Origin: Plazaster borealis
Lineage: Eukaryota; Echinodermata; Asteroidea; Forcipulatida; Labidiasteridae
Direction: 5' to 3'
NCBI GenBank assembly: GCA_021014325.1
Contig: CM037463.1
Coordinates: 10,237,001-10,301,000, forward strand
DNA length: 64,000 bases
This document shows, in pieces, positions 54,306 through 64,000 of this stretch; within the stretch, counting starts at the first letter, position 1; each line of letters starts with the position of its first letter. The position numbers and the translations under genes were made by a program. The notes below the pieces were generated by a model. The model saw nothing but the letters and a program-made list of their open reading frames with translations, was not told the DNA's origin and did not search any database.

Positions 54306-54875
54306 GGGTGACTGCTCTCTGTTCTGAGAACCCATATCGGAACATATGGATGTTGGAACGTAGGTGTCGGAACATAGGTGTGTCAGAACATAGGTGTGTC
54401 AGAACCAAGGGCTGTCAGAACATGAGGATGTCAGAACATAGGTGTGTCGGAGCATAGGTGTCGGAGCATAGGTGTGTCAGAACACAGGTGTGTCAGAACA
54501 CAGGTGTGTCAGAACACAGGTGTGTCGGAGCATATGTGTCGGAGCATAGGTGTGTCAGAACACAGAGTGTGTCAGAACACAGGTGTGTCAGAACACAGGT
54601 GTGTCGGAACATAGGTTTTAATCGCTGGTGTGTCGGAACATAAGGGTGTCTGAACATAGGGGTGTCGAAACATAGGTGTGTCGGAACATAGATGTGTCAG
54701 AACATAGGTGGTTTAGAACACAGGGGTGTCGGAACATAGGGGTGTCGGAACATAGGTGTGTCAGAACATAGGTGTGTTGGAACATAGGTGTGTCGGACAT
54801 AGGTGTTTCAGAACACAGGGGTGTCGGAACACAGGTGTGTTGAAACATAGGTGCGCGGAACATAGGTGTGTCACC
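54306..54875 (+). mobile_element. Minisatellite-bodied element D, copy 3 (expanded)
   Basis: It starts GGTGACTGCTCTCTG and ends GTGTGTCACC. The flanks ATTGTTCA (54298-54305) and ATTTTTCA (54876-54883) are an 8-bp duplication with one mismatch. Almost the whole 570-bp body is a tandem array of about 16-bp units of the GTGTCGGAACATAGGT type, more than 30 units with variants. Confidence 0.85.
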
Positions 54876-54883
54876 ATTTTTCA

Positions 54884-55776
54884 GTTTGTAGATCTTTACA
54901 GTACAGAACAAAAGCGCTGGTCAAAGTGACTGCTCATGTGCATCATTAGAGCAGTCATCGCTGCCATGCTAATGACTCAGTCCACAATAAGCCATTTGCG
55001 AGTTAGATTCGAATAATGTCTGGTACAATGTCTTGCTTTAGTCACAAATTACCGCTTAAATTTGAAGGGGGGGTTATGCGGCATGTGTGAAACTGTAGTA
55101 AAATACCCAACCTCGTCCCCATCATGTTCAAAGGGTCCTTCCCACAATCTTCCCATTAGGTGCGAAGGTCTGCTTTGAAACAAGGTTAACCATTGACTGA
55201 TGACATGCTGGCAGACAATCTGGAAGTAGCCGCTTGGTATTTTCAAAACTTAAAATTTGCTTCCCTATTATTTTAGGTGAAAACTGAATTTATATTTTCA
55301 TTTATTTCTTTTGACCCACCCAACCAAACTTTCCAAAAAATATAATTATTTTTAAACATTGACTATTCTGAATGGCTCCTTAACCCAAGTTAGAGACCAT
55401 TCATTTCTGTACAATCATCACTACATGCACAGACATTGCTGATCTTGTCAATTTTTTTACCTCATTATTTTCAGGAAAAATGTCAGGAAAAGTATAAGAA
55501 CTAGAAATATATGGGTTTGTTTTTATGAATTGTAGATTCTTTGTTAACATAGGAAATATTGAAAAATGTCAATTCAGCACAAAACTATTTTCTTTGGCCT
55601 CTTGCCCTTGCTCTTGTTTGAGCATAAGTAGGTCAAATCTTGTGGCCGTTTGCGGCCGCGATGGGCATTTTGGTACAAACTGGCGACCGCTAAGATCTCT
55701 AAAGGGTTTATACTAAATTGTATTCTCCACCATGCAATGTTTTCAAATCCTGCTTATAAATCAAACTGATTTGTCC
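54884..55776. other. No gene: unique sequence
   Basis: Nothing recognised. Confidence 0.5.
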
Positions 55777-55920
55777 ATTTTCAGAGAACAATGGGCTCCT
55801 CTTTTCAGAGAACAATAGGGTCCTCTATTCAGAGAACAATGGGGTCCTCTTTTCAGAGAACAATGGGTCCTCTATTCTGAGAACAATTGGCTCCTTTTTT
55901 CTGAGAACAATGGGCTCCAC
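55777..55920 (+). repeat. 24-bp tandem repeat, six copies
   Basis: TCAGAGAACAATGGGCTCCT starts at 55781, 55805, 55829, 55853, 55876 and 55900. Later units carry CTGAG instead of CAGAG. Confidence 0.9.
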
Positions 55921-57589
55921 GTCCTAAGATATTTTCAGGCATGATATTTTGCCCTTGGAAAAAAAGTAGGAAAAATTTAGAGTAGAAAGAATGACCAACA
56001 TGTACATCTGGTGTCGGCTTTTATACACTTTCCAGGCTATTTAATAACAATTTGGCTGATTTTTCACAAGTGCACTTCAAAAAATAAACATCTAAAAACT
56101 AAAAAAATAAACATAAACAAACTGGATCATCTCTCCCCCTCTCTCAATGCCAACTTGGACACAAAAGTATAATTTTAAAAACAAATGATAAGAAGAAAAG
56201 AATCTGTCCAAAAAATTCCATCCCAGCTACTAACATTTAGACAAAACATGTGGAGCCCAAATATTTGTGGAACACAACAATCTTTTCTCTCCCCCCTGCA
56301 GCGTTATCTGTGACCCATATTAAACTTTTTGGCGTTCTTGATAGAGCATTTCATCTTTTTTACATTGAATTGAGAATTGGACATACGATATTGTTTTGGA
56401 ATTCAAACTGAAAATCATCTACAGTCTGTTCCATTTCCCAAAACTAGAAATAGATGTTGAATAAATTGTGAAACACCCCGATTCCAAAACAAGTAGATTA
56501 CATTGTTATCCGTGTCGAAATCTCAAAACAAAAAAATGGCCGCAAAAAGTAAAATACAACAAATCTTCAGGACAGATTTTAAAAATTTGTGGAAACAAAA
56601 CATAAAACAAATCACATCACATTTTCAGATATCAGTTGGTAGTTATTCATTCCAATCATCTAGTTTTTCAAAAAACAAACAACAAAACCAGTGTCAGAGC
56701 TGCTTTATGGACAAGTCATTAAGTGTTTGATACGGTGACAGCACTTGCAAGAGGGCTGGCTCCCCGACTAGCCGTAATCACAAAAGTAGAAGTCTCACGG
56801 GAGCAACAGTCTCGCGAGAACAGCGGAGAACGGTAGCCTCGCTGCTCGTGAGAGTAAAGTCTCGAGTGAGAGTAAAGTCTCGCGTGAGAGCCGTTATGCT
56901 ATCATCGCGACAAACAATTAATAACTTGTCCACAAGGATAGTGTCACAGGTGATGTGCAACTTCAGGGGCGATTAAAATCTAACAAATTGTTGAATGTTG
57001 ATTTTTCCACAATGAGAAACAACAGAAGAAATACAACAATGGTGTGGAGGGAAGGGTGTACTATGAATAATGCATATAATCGACACAAGCACAACATTGT
57101 TGATTACAAAATTGTATGGGGGGGGTGTCTTGAGAAGTCAGTTTGACCTTAAAACGTTGACAAGACAACCCTTAAGGCATCCTCCTTCCTTGCTTCCTTA
57201 TATAGTGCAGCCATTATACGAATGAGGATATTACCACACTGTGAGGAGCCCTAGAAGACAAAGCAATGTCGACTCTAAGAATCCATTAAAACGTTGAGAT
57301 TTCCAAAGCAGAATCCCCCAAAATAGAAATGTTATTAATAATATTAATATTAATGGGAGCAAAATACTGAAAAATAAAGCAGGTACTCACATGGATGGAT
57401 ATAAATGCGCTGACCACGACCTGCTGCACTGTGTTTTTTGCTCTGGAAACTCCTTGTTTTTCCCGTGACCGAGGAGACTGTTTGAAAATATTTTGATATA
57501 TGTGGCTTCATGTGGAGTTCTAGATCGCTCTGGGATCATACAAAGGCATGTTTTTTGACTCTTTATTACTGATATTTTGTGATAGTTTC
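55921..57589. other. No gene: sequence upstream of the LINE
   Basis: Apart from the CTCGCG patch at 56784-56895 there is no feature. The true LINE 5' end could lie in the last 200 bp. No RNA-binding ORF1 is visible. Confidence 0.5.
56784..56895 (+). repeat. Short GTCTCGCGAGA-type repeats
   Basis: Five CTCGYGAG/CTCACG motifs including a direct repeat of GAGAGTAAAGTCTCG (about 56848 and 56868). It is an unusually CpG-rich patch in an AT-rich region. Confidence 0.6.
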
Positions 57590-60500
57590 CCATGACTAAT
57601 TTCTACAACTACTGCACTACATATGTACATGTGTGTACATGCTTTATGTATGTATGGTTCAGCCTGCTTCAATCTTACGTGTGCCACCATTATTGTGATG
57701 ACAAGTGGACCTGCCTTCTATTGTTAATAGTACAATACATCTTTTATCCAGCTTACATACTTGAACAACTTTGATTTGTAGCTGTCGTAGAATGAACACT
57801 AGCTTAATAAGAAATGATTTATAGAACATGCAGGGGTGGTCGCCACAAAAAGCGGAAAATCTCGAGGCTTATTTTCCCCGTACCTTGTCTAAATCTTTTC
57901 GGAAAGCTGAATGTGGTGTTCGTAAAAGTAACCTGGTACAGATTTGTATGATTGGAAATCTCAAAACTCCCTCACGACTTCGTTTTGCTGTGTGGAATGC
58001 ACGCTCTATTAAGGCCAAATCGAAGTCTGCTGCTCTTTGTGATTTTGTCCTAAATCACGACTTAGATGTTCTGGCAATTACAGAAACTTGGCTGACAGGC
58101 GATGACCGCGATGATCGTATTATTGCTGACCTCAAGCGGCATTTGCCCAATTTTGGTTTCCATCATGTACCTCGGCTAAATGGTCGAGCAGGCGGGGTTG
58201 CTATCCTAGCACGACTTGGTGTTCAAGTTAAACTCAATGAAACTCCTAGCTTCACGTCATTCGAGTGCATGGATGTGCAGCTTATGACATCCTCAACTTC
58301 ACTACGTTTGTGTGTCATCTATAGACCCCCACCCAATCGAAAGAACAAGTTCACACCAATGATGTTTTTAAATGAATGGAGTGCCTTGTTGGATGCAGTT
58401 GCTATTGATAAATCACGCTTACTGTTGACAGGTGACTTTAATATTCATGTTGATCAGAAAGACGACAATTTTGCTGTGAATTTTCGCCAGCTATTGGAGA
58501 CTCATGACCTAGTGCAACATGTAGGTGTCGCCACCCATGTCAATGGCCACACCCTTGACTTACTTATTTCTCGCAGTGATGACAGCTTGATCCATTCACT
58601 ATCTACCTGTGGCGATCTTCCATCTGATCATCAAGCCTTAATTGTCCTGCTTGATTTTTCTCGCCCATCCCCAACTACAAAAGAAATCAAACGCCGTAAT
58701 GTAAATACTATAGACATGGATAGTCTACGACAGGACATCATTGATTCATCCCTATTTCGGCAACCTGCTGATGGAGTTGATAATTTAGTCAACCAGTACA
58801 CAAGCGTACTCCAAGACATTATTGATGATCATGCTCCCCTTGTATGTCGGCACATCATTCTCCGCCCCCATGCTCCTTGGTACACTGAGTCTATCCATGC
58901 TGCTAAACGCGAAAAGCGTCGACGAGAGCGTCTTTTGATGCATTCCGGGCTTACCGTTCATAAGCAGTATTACAAGGAACAGTGTGATCTCTACAATACT
59001 ATGCTTAGCGATGCCAAATCTTCTTATCATCGATTGGAAATCAAACAAGCTGACCAACACGATCTTTTTCGTGTTGTGAAAAAGCTGACAAAACCAAGTC
59101 TGGACCCGGTGCTACCTGATCATAGTGACCCAGGAGACTTAGCTATTCGCTACATGGACTTTTATCAACAGAAGCTGAGTGACCTTAGAGATCAGCTCGT
59201 CAGTATGCCTGTTAATGCCCATCATGATCTGCCCAGCCAGGACACCTGCTCGAGTACTTTTAGTACTTTTAGTATTTTCCATGAGGTAAGCGAGGACGAT
59301 GTCCATGCTATTATCAGGTCATCGCCCATCACAACATGTCAGATGGACCCTCTTCCATCTTCTGTTTTCAAAGGATCCTTGATTGAACTTTTGCCTGTCA
59401 TAACTATGATAATAAATCGCTCCCTGACACGTGGCTTATTTCCAACCTGCCTAAAGCAAGCCTTCATCAAACCTCTTCTCAAATCGGCAAAGCTGGATGT
59501 GGATGATCTTGCCAGTTACCGCCCTGTATCAAATCTACCATATATTGGCAAGCTTATCGAGAGGGTAGCTGTAAATCAGCTCAAGGAGTATCTTCATGAT
59601 AAAGACTTGTACCCAGCTACGCAGTCAGCATATCGCCACAATCATAGCACAGAAACTACTACACTGCACATTCAAAACAATCTTTTGTGCGCCCTTGACC
59701 ATAGAAGAGAAGCTTTGCTAGTTTTATTAGACTACTCATCCGCCTTTGACATCATAGATCATCATATCCTTTTGCAGCGCCTTGAGACAAGATATGGCAT
59801 CAGCGGAACTGTGCTAGAGTGGTTCTCCTCTTATCTCAAGGACCGATTGCAAAGCGTATCGATACGCGGCACGAACTCATACGATGTCATCTGCAATTCT
59901 GGAGTACCACAGGGTTCTGTGGTGGGCCCCCTGTTATTTGCTTTATATACTGCGCCACTGGAAGACGTGATAGCTTCGCATGATATCCATGCTGCAGTTT
60001 ATGCTGATGACATCCAACTGTATATTGACTTCAATCCTAGAGATAGAGAAGATGCAGTTCGTAAGTTACAAGAATGCATAAATGATGTACATTCTTGGTC
60101 TGCTTCCAACAAGCTGTGCCTCAACGGCCGTAAAACACAACTTCTGCACATGACTTCTAGGTTCAGCTCACAACTACAACTACAATCATATCACAGTCCT
60201 TCTGATCCCCCATCACTTGTTGTTGGCCAACAACAAATACATCCCAATAAGTCTGCAAGGAGTCTGGGGATCATTGTTGATCATAAACTTTGCATGTCCG
60301 ATCATGTCAACAGCATCTGTCGTTCGTTTTTTGCTGCACTCCGTGGTATTGGTCGAATCAGACAGCACCTTGATGATGATAGTACTGCTAGACTTGTTCA
60401 CGCCTTCGTTACATCTAGGCTGGATTTTTGCAACTCTCTTCTGTATGGCCTTCCTGAGTCTGAAACCCATAAGCTTCAGCGTGTACAGAACAGCGCAGCC

Positions 60501-61172
60501 CGGCTTGTTACACGCACATCACGCTACCAACATATCACACCAACTTTGCAAGCACTTCATTGGCTGCCAATTAGGAAGCGGTCTGAATTTAAGATCCTCC
60601 TTTTGACCTACAAGAGCCTGCATGGAATGGCGCCAGGTTACATCGCAGATCTGTTGCAAGAGTATAGACCTCCGCGTCAGCTACGATCTTCATCAAAGAA
60701 TCTCCTGGCTACTCCTGCTCATGCGTCCACTTGTTTTTATGGTCAGCGAGCATTTCAGCATGCAGCACCAAGGCTATGGAACAATTTGCCTGAGTCCATA
60801 CGAAATGCTGACTCTCTATTTACATTCAAGAAGGTCTTGAAGACCCATCTTTTTAAACAATAACTCCTTTGCATACCCTCTGGTTTTGTGGTATTTTTTA
60901 GCATAGTTGTATTGTTTAAACTGTAAATAGCCAGATGCTGAGGATCTTGGCTGAGGGTGAATGGTGCTGGTAACCTTCCCTCTTGTGATTTTATTGATTC
61001 TTACTAAATTCCTATATTTTTTTGTTAAGTATTTTATTGCTTGTCTGCTTATTGATAGTTTTTATGAGTGATTTTTATCTGTAATATGGAGTTGCTGTTT
61101 ATGTATTTTGTGAAGCGCTTTGAGGCCTTGCATAAGGCGCTATATATAAATGCTTTGTTATTATTATTACTA
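57590..61172 (+). mobile_element. CR1/L2-like LINE copy, near full length
   Basis: This is the element that carries the intact 1011-aa ORF. The 3' end is well defined: a roughly 290-bp UTR, a small hairpin (GCCTT at 61125-61129 pairing with AAGGC at 61134-61138), GCGCTATATATAAATGC, and a short ATT-rich tail ending near 61172. Ending in short tandem repeats instead of poly(A) is normal for this group. The 5' limit is not visible; 57590 is a guess, and the element may start anywhere between about 57400 and 57828. The intact frame indicates recent insertion or recent activity. Confidence 0.75.
57828..60863 (+). CDS. Non-LTR retrotransposon ORF2 protein (CR1/L2-like endonuclease-reverse transcriptase), intact
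   Basis: This protein would nick target DNA and reverse-transcribe its own RNA at the nick. It is one open frame of 1011 codons without a stop or frameshift. Residues about 51-275 form an apurinic-type endonuclease: N57 in WNARS, E86 in ITETWL, GDFN at 202-205 and SDH at 266-268. The reverse transcriptase spans about 525-800, with LLDYSSAFD at 633-641 (motif A), GVPQGS at 692-697 and YADD at 725-728. The C-terminus (HWLP at 911-914, RLWNNLP near 982-988, final LKTHLF) is typical of the CR1/L2/Rex group. No ORF1 with a nucleic-acid-binding domain is visible upstream, so the copy may be 5'-truncated or of a one-ORF type. Met41 lies closer to the endonuclease and could be the real start. Family assignment is by motif recognition; the exact clade is not certain. 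Confidence 0.93.
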   Translation: MQGWSPQKAENLEAYFPRTLSKSFRKAECGVRKSNLVQICMIGNLKTPSRLRFAVWNARSIKAKSKSAALCDFVLNHDLDVLAITETWLTGDDRDDRIIADLKRHLPNFGFHHVPRLNGRAGGVAILARLGVQVKLNETPSFTSFECMDVQLMTSSTSLRLCVIYRPPPNRKNKFTPMMFLNEWSALLDAVAIDKSRLLLTGDFNIHVDQKDDNFAVNFRQLLETHDLVQHVGVATHVNGHTLDLLISRSDDSLIHSLSTCGDLPSDHQALIVLLDFSRPSPTTKEIKRRNVNTIDMDSLRQDIIDSSLFRQPADGVDNLVNQYTSVLQDIIDDHAPLVCRHIILRPHAPWYTESIHAAKREKRRRERLLMHSGLTVHKQYYKEQCDLYNTMLSDAKSSYHRLEIKQADQHDLFRVVKKLTKPSLDPVLPDHSDPGDLAIRYMDFYQQKLSDLRDQLVSMPVNAHHDLPSQDTCSSTFSTFSIFHEVSEDDVHAIIRSSPITTCQMDPLPSSVFKGSLIELLPVITMIINRSLTRGLFPTCLKQAFIKPLLKSAKLDVDDLASYRPVSNLPYIGKLIERVAVNQLKEYLHDKDLYPATQSAYRHNHSTETTTLHIQNNLLCALDHRREALLVLLDYSSAFDIIDHHILLQRLETRYGISGTVLEWFSSYLKDRLQSVSIRGTNSYDVICNSGVPQGSVVGPLLFALYTAPLEDVIASHDIHAAVYADDIQLYIDFNPRDREDAVRKLQECINDVHSWSASNKLCLNGRKTQLLHMTSRFSSQLQLQSYHSPSDPPSLVVGQQQIHPNKSARSLGIIVDHKLCMSDHVNSICRSFFAALRGIGRIRQHLDDDSTARLVHAFVTSRLDFCNSLLYGLPESETHKLQRVQNSAARLVTRTSRYQHITPTLQALHWLPIRKRSEFKILLLTYKSLHGMAPGYIADLLQEYRPPRQLRSSSKNLLATPAHASTCFYGQRAFQHAAPRLWNNLPESIRNADSLFTFKKVLKTHLFKQ

Positions 61173-61252
61173 TGATTGAATGTATTGTAACAAACATGCA
61201 CGCAAATATTAAAAAGTACTAATGAGGAAGGGGGTAGGGTCTCGACCTTAAA

Positions 61253-61315
61253 AATGCAAAAAAATAGTTAATGGCCTGACGTCTCGACCCTAGCAGAGTC
61301 TTTCTCGAAGGCTAA
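61253..61315 (-). mobile_element. Foldback element Y2, half copy
   Basis: ATGCAAAAAAATAGTTAATG, GCCTGACGTCTCGACCCTAG and CTTTCTCGAAGGC match the left half of Y2. The second arm is missing. Confidence 0.75.
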
Positions 61316-61895
61316 ATGACAACACAACACACATGAACTGGTATAGTGCTGTAACAGAAGCAGTCAAGTGGATAGAAATGAAAAGAGAGAGAGAGGCAGA
61401 AAGCACTCAGAAAAGCAAGGGATGAACAATGAAGATGTAGAGAAAGTAGGGTGGAGAGAAGGGGCTGGTTTAACCACAAGAGGTTGGAAACACAAAAGAC
61501 AAAATCAATGTGGGAAGAGGGAGAAAAAGTAAATAATCATTGAATGAGACAGACTGAAAAGGGGATATCTGGGGGGAGGAAAGGGGATATCTCGGTGGAA
61601 AAGGGGAAGGCCAAGACAAAAATTCACAAATTTGGGACAACCCCCAAACCATCTACTCTAGAATACAGTCTAGGGTTAAAAATATCAACCTTTCTGAGGC
61701 ATCAGAGGTCTCTGAATATTCACACGGCTCAAAAAAGCACCAAGCCACAGGAAAACACTGTGTCACTGTCAGCTCCTTTGCCTGCCACTGACAATACAAT
61801 GAGTGGAATCCATTTGTGCAATTTCACAATATAACCACTAGAGGGCGCCATTCAATAAAGGCACTATGATAATAAGGCTGGGGACCACATCAATC
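61316..61895. other. No gene: purine-rich unique sequence
   Basis: GAGAGAGAGAGGCAGAAAG at about 61384; mostly purine-rich to 61620. Nothing recognised. Confidence 0.5.
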
Positions 61896-62207
61896 TTGGC
61901 CAAGTTCGCGCAAGGAACAATGGTTAACTAGTGGTTGTTCAGTGACGTACGTAGGGCATGCGCACAGAAGTTGAAGTGCGAATGACTCTAGTCATGTCAT
62001 GTCAACACGACCGGCGACTCAACAGACGTTATCAGTTTCTTATAACTGGCTCACTCTGCACTGTGCTATGAATACGGCTATTGGTAACCAGCGATGCGAC
62101 CATGCCCAGTAGGCTGGTTCAAAATAGTCGACTAGAGTGGTCCAACTAGACAGAGTTCGGGCTTTAGTCGAACTATGGTCAACAATAGTCCTTGCGCGAA
62201 CTTGGCC
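61896..62207. mobile_element. Inverted-repeat element S
   Basis: TTGGCCAAGTTCGCGCAAGG at the left and CCTTGCGCGAACTTGGCC at the right; inside, AACAATGGTTAACTAG faces TATGGTCAACAATAG. It is about 312 bp and GC-richer than its surroundings, with no frame. Confidence 0.78.
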
Positions 62208-62499
62208 CTTGTTGACTGGTTAAATGAAAATGAGTTTGTAGAATGCTCACTGCAGTGCAGGAGGACTCGAAACAAATCTCCGACTCGATATTTGTCTTGA
62301 ATCCTTTTTTATTGGACTCAAGAGTCAAAGGGAAGGACTCGGACTCGGACAATATGGACTCGGACTTGAACTCAGCTGTTGTGGACTCAACTTCAGCACT
62401 CAGCTGTTGTGGACTCAACTTCAGCCCTGGCTCACTGTATGTCTGCCCTACAGGCATTTGAATATGAAAACACAACTTTTAGTTTCAGAAATAAAATTA
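62208..62499. other. No gene: GGACTCG-rich patch
   Basis: GACTCGGACTCGGAC near 62336-62350 and a 24-base direct repeat (CTCAGCTGTTGTGGACTCAA, CTTC) at about 62370 and 62400. The adjoining frames are repeat-driven. Confidence 0.55.
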
Positions 62500-62976
62500 T
62501 CAGTCTTTCTAGATCCATGTCACACATCTCTTCAATCTTACAAGCACTTCATTAGCCTTTTTGAGATATGGTGGACACTATAAGAGTGCACTGTGTGGTT
62601 TGGATGTGTACAGACAAATTTACCCAAACCAAGTAGTGTTATAGTAATGTGGCCACCATATCTCAAAATGGCTTATTGGCTCCTGGTACATGAACTCATC
62701 CAGTTCAAGGTTCTACTCCTCATCTTTCATTCAATACATGCCACTTTCCTAGATACATCCATGATTCAATATAGCCGAGTGTTTCTAAAGACGGCTTCGC
62801 TCTACAAACACCATGCTCCTCATACATGTACATCCCTTGTTCTAAACACTTGGGGAAACTGTTCTTGTTCACACGCTGGACCATCTCTTTGGAATGCTCT
62901 CCCACTGAACCTCAGACAAGTAGACACTCTCTCCAGCTTCAAAACTAAATTGAAAACTCACTTGTTCAGTCTTTGC
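62500..62976 (+). pseudogene. Decayed LINE reverse transcriptase C-terminus, split by a small insertion
   Basis: Translated pieces match the end of the intact LINE protein in this window: a stretch ending LQALH near 62535-62552, then WLL...FKVLL...IFHSIHA after 62674, and SLWNALPLNLRQVDTL...TFKTKLKTHLF-type residues to about 62970. The intact LINE reads LQALHWLPIRKRSEFKILLLTYKSLHG at the same place (residues 908-933), so the remnant is interrupted exactly between His and Trp by element U. A palindromic A element follows at 62977. It is a dead fragment without its upstream RT core. Confidence 0.8.
62557..62673. mobile_element. Small inverted-repeat element U inside a LINE remnant
   Basis: TTTTGAGATATGGTGG (62559-62574) and CCACCATATCTCAAAA (62653-62668) are a perfect 16-bp inverted repeat. 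The flanks ATTAGC and ATTGGC suggest a target duplication. It splits the LINE remnant between the codons for His and Trp of LQALHWL. Confidence 0.82.
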
Positions 62977-63351
62977 TTTAAAGGCATCGTACACGTTTGG
63001 TAATTGTCAAAGACCAGTGTTCTCATTTGGTGTATCCCAACATATGCATAAAATAACAAGCCTGTGAAAATTTGGGCTCAATTGGTCATCGAAGTTGCAA
63101 GAAAATGATGAAAGAAAAAACACCCTTGTTGTACAAATGTGTGTACTTTCAGATAGGAATAAAAACTTCTTGCAAGAAGTTTTTATTATTTTAGTGAGAA
63201 ATAACCTATTTCTCAAAAAACTACGTTACTTCAGAGGGAGTCGTTTCTCACAATGTTTTATACTATCAACAGCTCTCTGTTGCTCGTTACCAAGTCAGTT
63301 TTTATGCTAATATATATTTTGAGTCATTACCAAATGTGTACGGTGCCTTTA
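62977..63351 (+). mobile_element. Palindromic MITE family A, copy 7
   Basis: Termini are TTTAAAGGCATCGTACACG and GTGTACGGTGCCTTTA. A perfect 30-base palindrome occupies 63158-63187. It is inserted immediately after the LINE remnant; the flanks are CTTTAA on the left and TTTAC on the right, consistent with a slightly decayed TTAA duplication. Confidence 0.9.
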
Positions 63352-63487
63352 CGTGCCGTCATTAGCAGAGTTCTTTTTCTTGACAGCTGACAGACATGCC
63401 GGATGGCACAACTATTATTGTCAACTATTATTATTATTATTATTATTTTCTTCTTTTTTGTTTAAACGATGGGAGTTTTTATTATCT

Positions 63488-63610
63488 ATTGAACCCTTGC
63501 ACCAACATCACATGCAGCTACTGTCTGCCCACGGTCTACCATTTTGGGAGTCAAACTGCATTTAAAGAAATGGTGCGCGGGTAACTGTAAGCGCGTTGTC
63601 TGAAGTGCGC
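63488..63610 (+). mobile_element. Inverted-repeat element P, half copy
   Basis: TTGAACCCTTGCACCAACAT then CTACTGTCTGCCCACGG and CCATTTTGGGAGTCAAACTG, the left arm of P. It is truncated before the second arm; a SINE L fragment follows. Confidence 0.68.
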
Positions 63611-63618
63611 CCCCACTA

Positions 63619-63735
63619 TGTGTCGTTTCGTGGCCGAGCGGTCTATTTCACCGGACCCAAGCTCTGGTGTTGTCAGCAGCAGAGTGTGGGTTTGAATCCC
63701 AGTCAAGACACTTGTGCCCTTGAGAAGGTAGTGCA
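63619..63735 (+). mobile_element. tRNA-derived SINE L, 5' part
   Basis: TGTCGTTTCGTGGCCGAGCG, GGGTTTGAATCCCAGTCAAG, CACTTGTGCCCTTGAGAAGG. The body is lost after about 115 bp. Confidence 0.8.
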
Positions 63736-64000
63736 TTCTGCTCTACCAGCCAGGCTCCTTGTGGATGATACCCATGCCTACATCCTTATGGACTGTGGAT
63801 GGGGTAACCCTGTTTCAGCCCTGAAAGAAGATAGTTTACTCATAAATGGATGTACCAAACGTCCACCTGTGAAAACTATATTATGATAAAGTTGTATCGT
63901 AAACTTAGGTGTGATCCCTGGTTATACGACTGGTTATAAATTTGTTTGTTTTTATTATACTTTTGCATAATTGCACTGAACAGAAAACAAAAATTAGGAA
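63736..64000. other. No gene: unique sequence to window end
   Basis: A short frame continues from the SINE to 63886; no known residues. Confidence 0.45.

Overview
The window looks like animal (eukaryotic) DNA, most likely from an echinoderm and probably a sea star. This rests on the tRNA-derived SINE that begins GTGTCGTGGCCGAGCGG, on the recurring 370-bp palindromic repeat with CTTTAAAGG ends, and on the LINE/SINE tail GCGCTATATAAATGC. I recognise these from general familiarity with such genomes, not from a search. The DNA is AT-rich. No prokaryotic signals, tRNA or rRNA genes, CRISPR arrays or convincing host exons were found. I read it as intergenic or deep-intron DNA built largely from mobile elements.

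The only long, intact, protein-like reading frame is a CR1/L2-type non-LTR retrotransposon protein (57828-60863, 1011 aa). It carries an apurinic-type endonuclease, a reverse transcriptase with YADD, and the typical C-terminus. Its 3' UTR ends in a small hairpin and an ATT-rich tail (to about 61172). A decayed relative lies at 62500-62976 and is split by a small inverted-repeat element. An isolated tail is at 20795-20872.

Most other features are non-autonomous. Several palindromic families have TTAAAGG/CCTTTAA-type termini: A (seven copies), B (five), C (five), E, F and R. Where paralogous empty sites can be compared they sit in TTAA or near-TTAA targets, which suggests one transposase class (Kolobok/T2-like or piggyBac-like; inference). 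Others are D (8-bp target duplications, body made of a 16-bp minisatellite), G, H, I, K, P, Q, S, U, V, W, Y and Z. tRNA-derived SINEs belong to at least five types (L, M, N, O, X). Nesting is common: D and B inside C (1594-2483), SINE X inside C (5733-6377), V inside B (32148-32654), C inside K (39528-40244), W inside SINE L (27803-28234), G inside F (52427-53625), SINE O inside a minisatellite (50100-51300), and R inside P (23309-23866).

Tandem arrays include a 32-bp hairpin-forming satellite (34331-35063), a 57-bp array with about 169-bp higher-order units (47640-48510), a 99-bp array (22141-22715), a 50-bp array (50100-51300), a GGAAGC-type array (44086-44535), two 24-bp arrays (18733-18890, 55777-55920) and telomere-like TTAGGG units (2896-2935).

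The points most worth a second look are: a hammerhead-ribozyme-like motif at 30885-30928; central hairpins that differ from copy to copy yet stay self-complementary in families A, B and F; element D, whose body is itself an expandable minisatellite; and a few repeat-poor islands (19330-19830, 49790-50010, around 11363-11399) that resemble cis-regulatory DNA.
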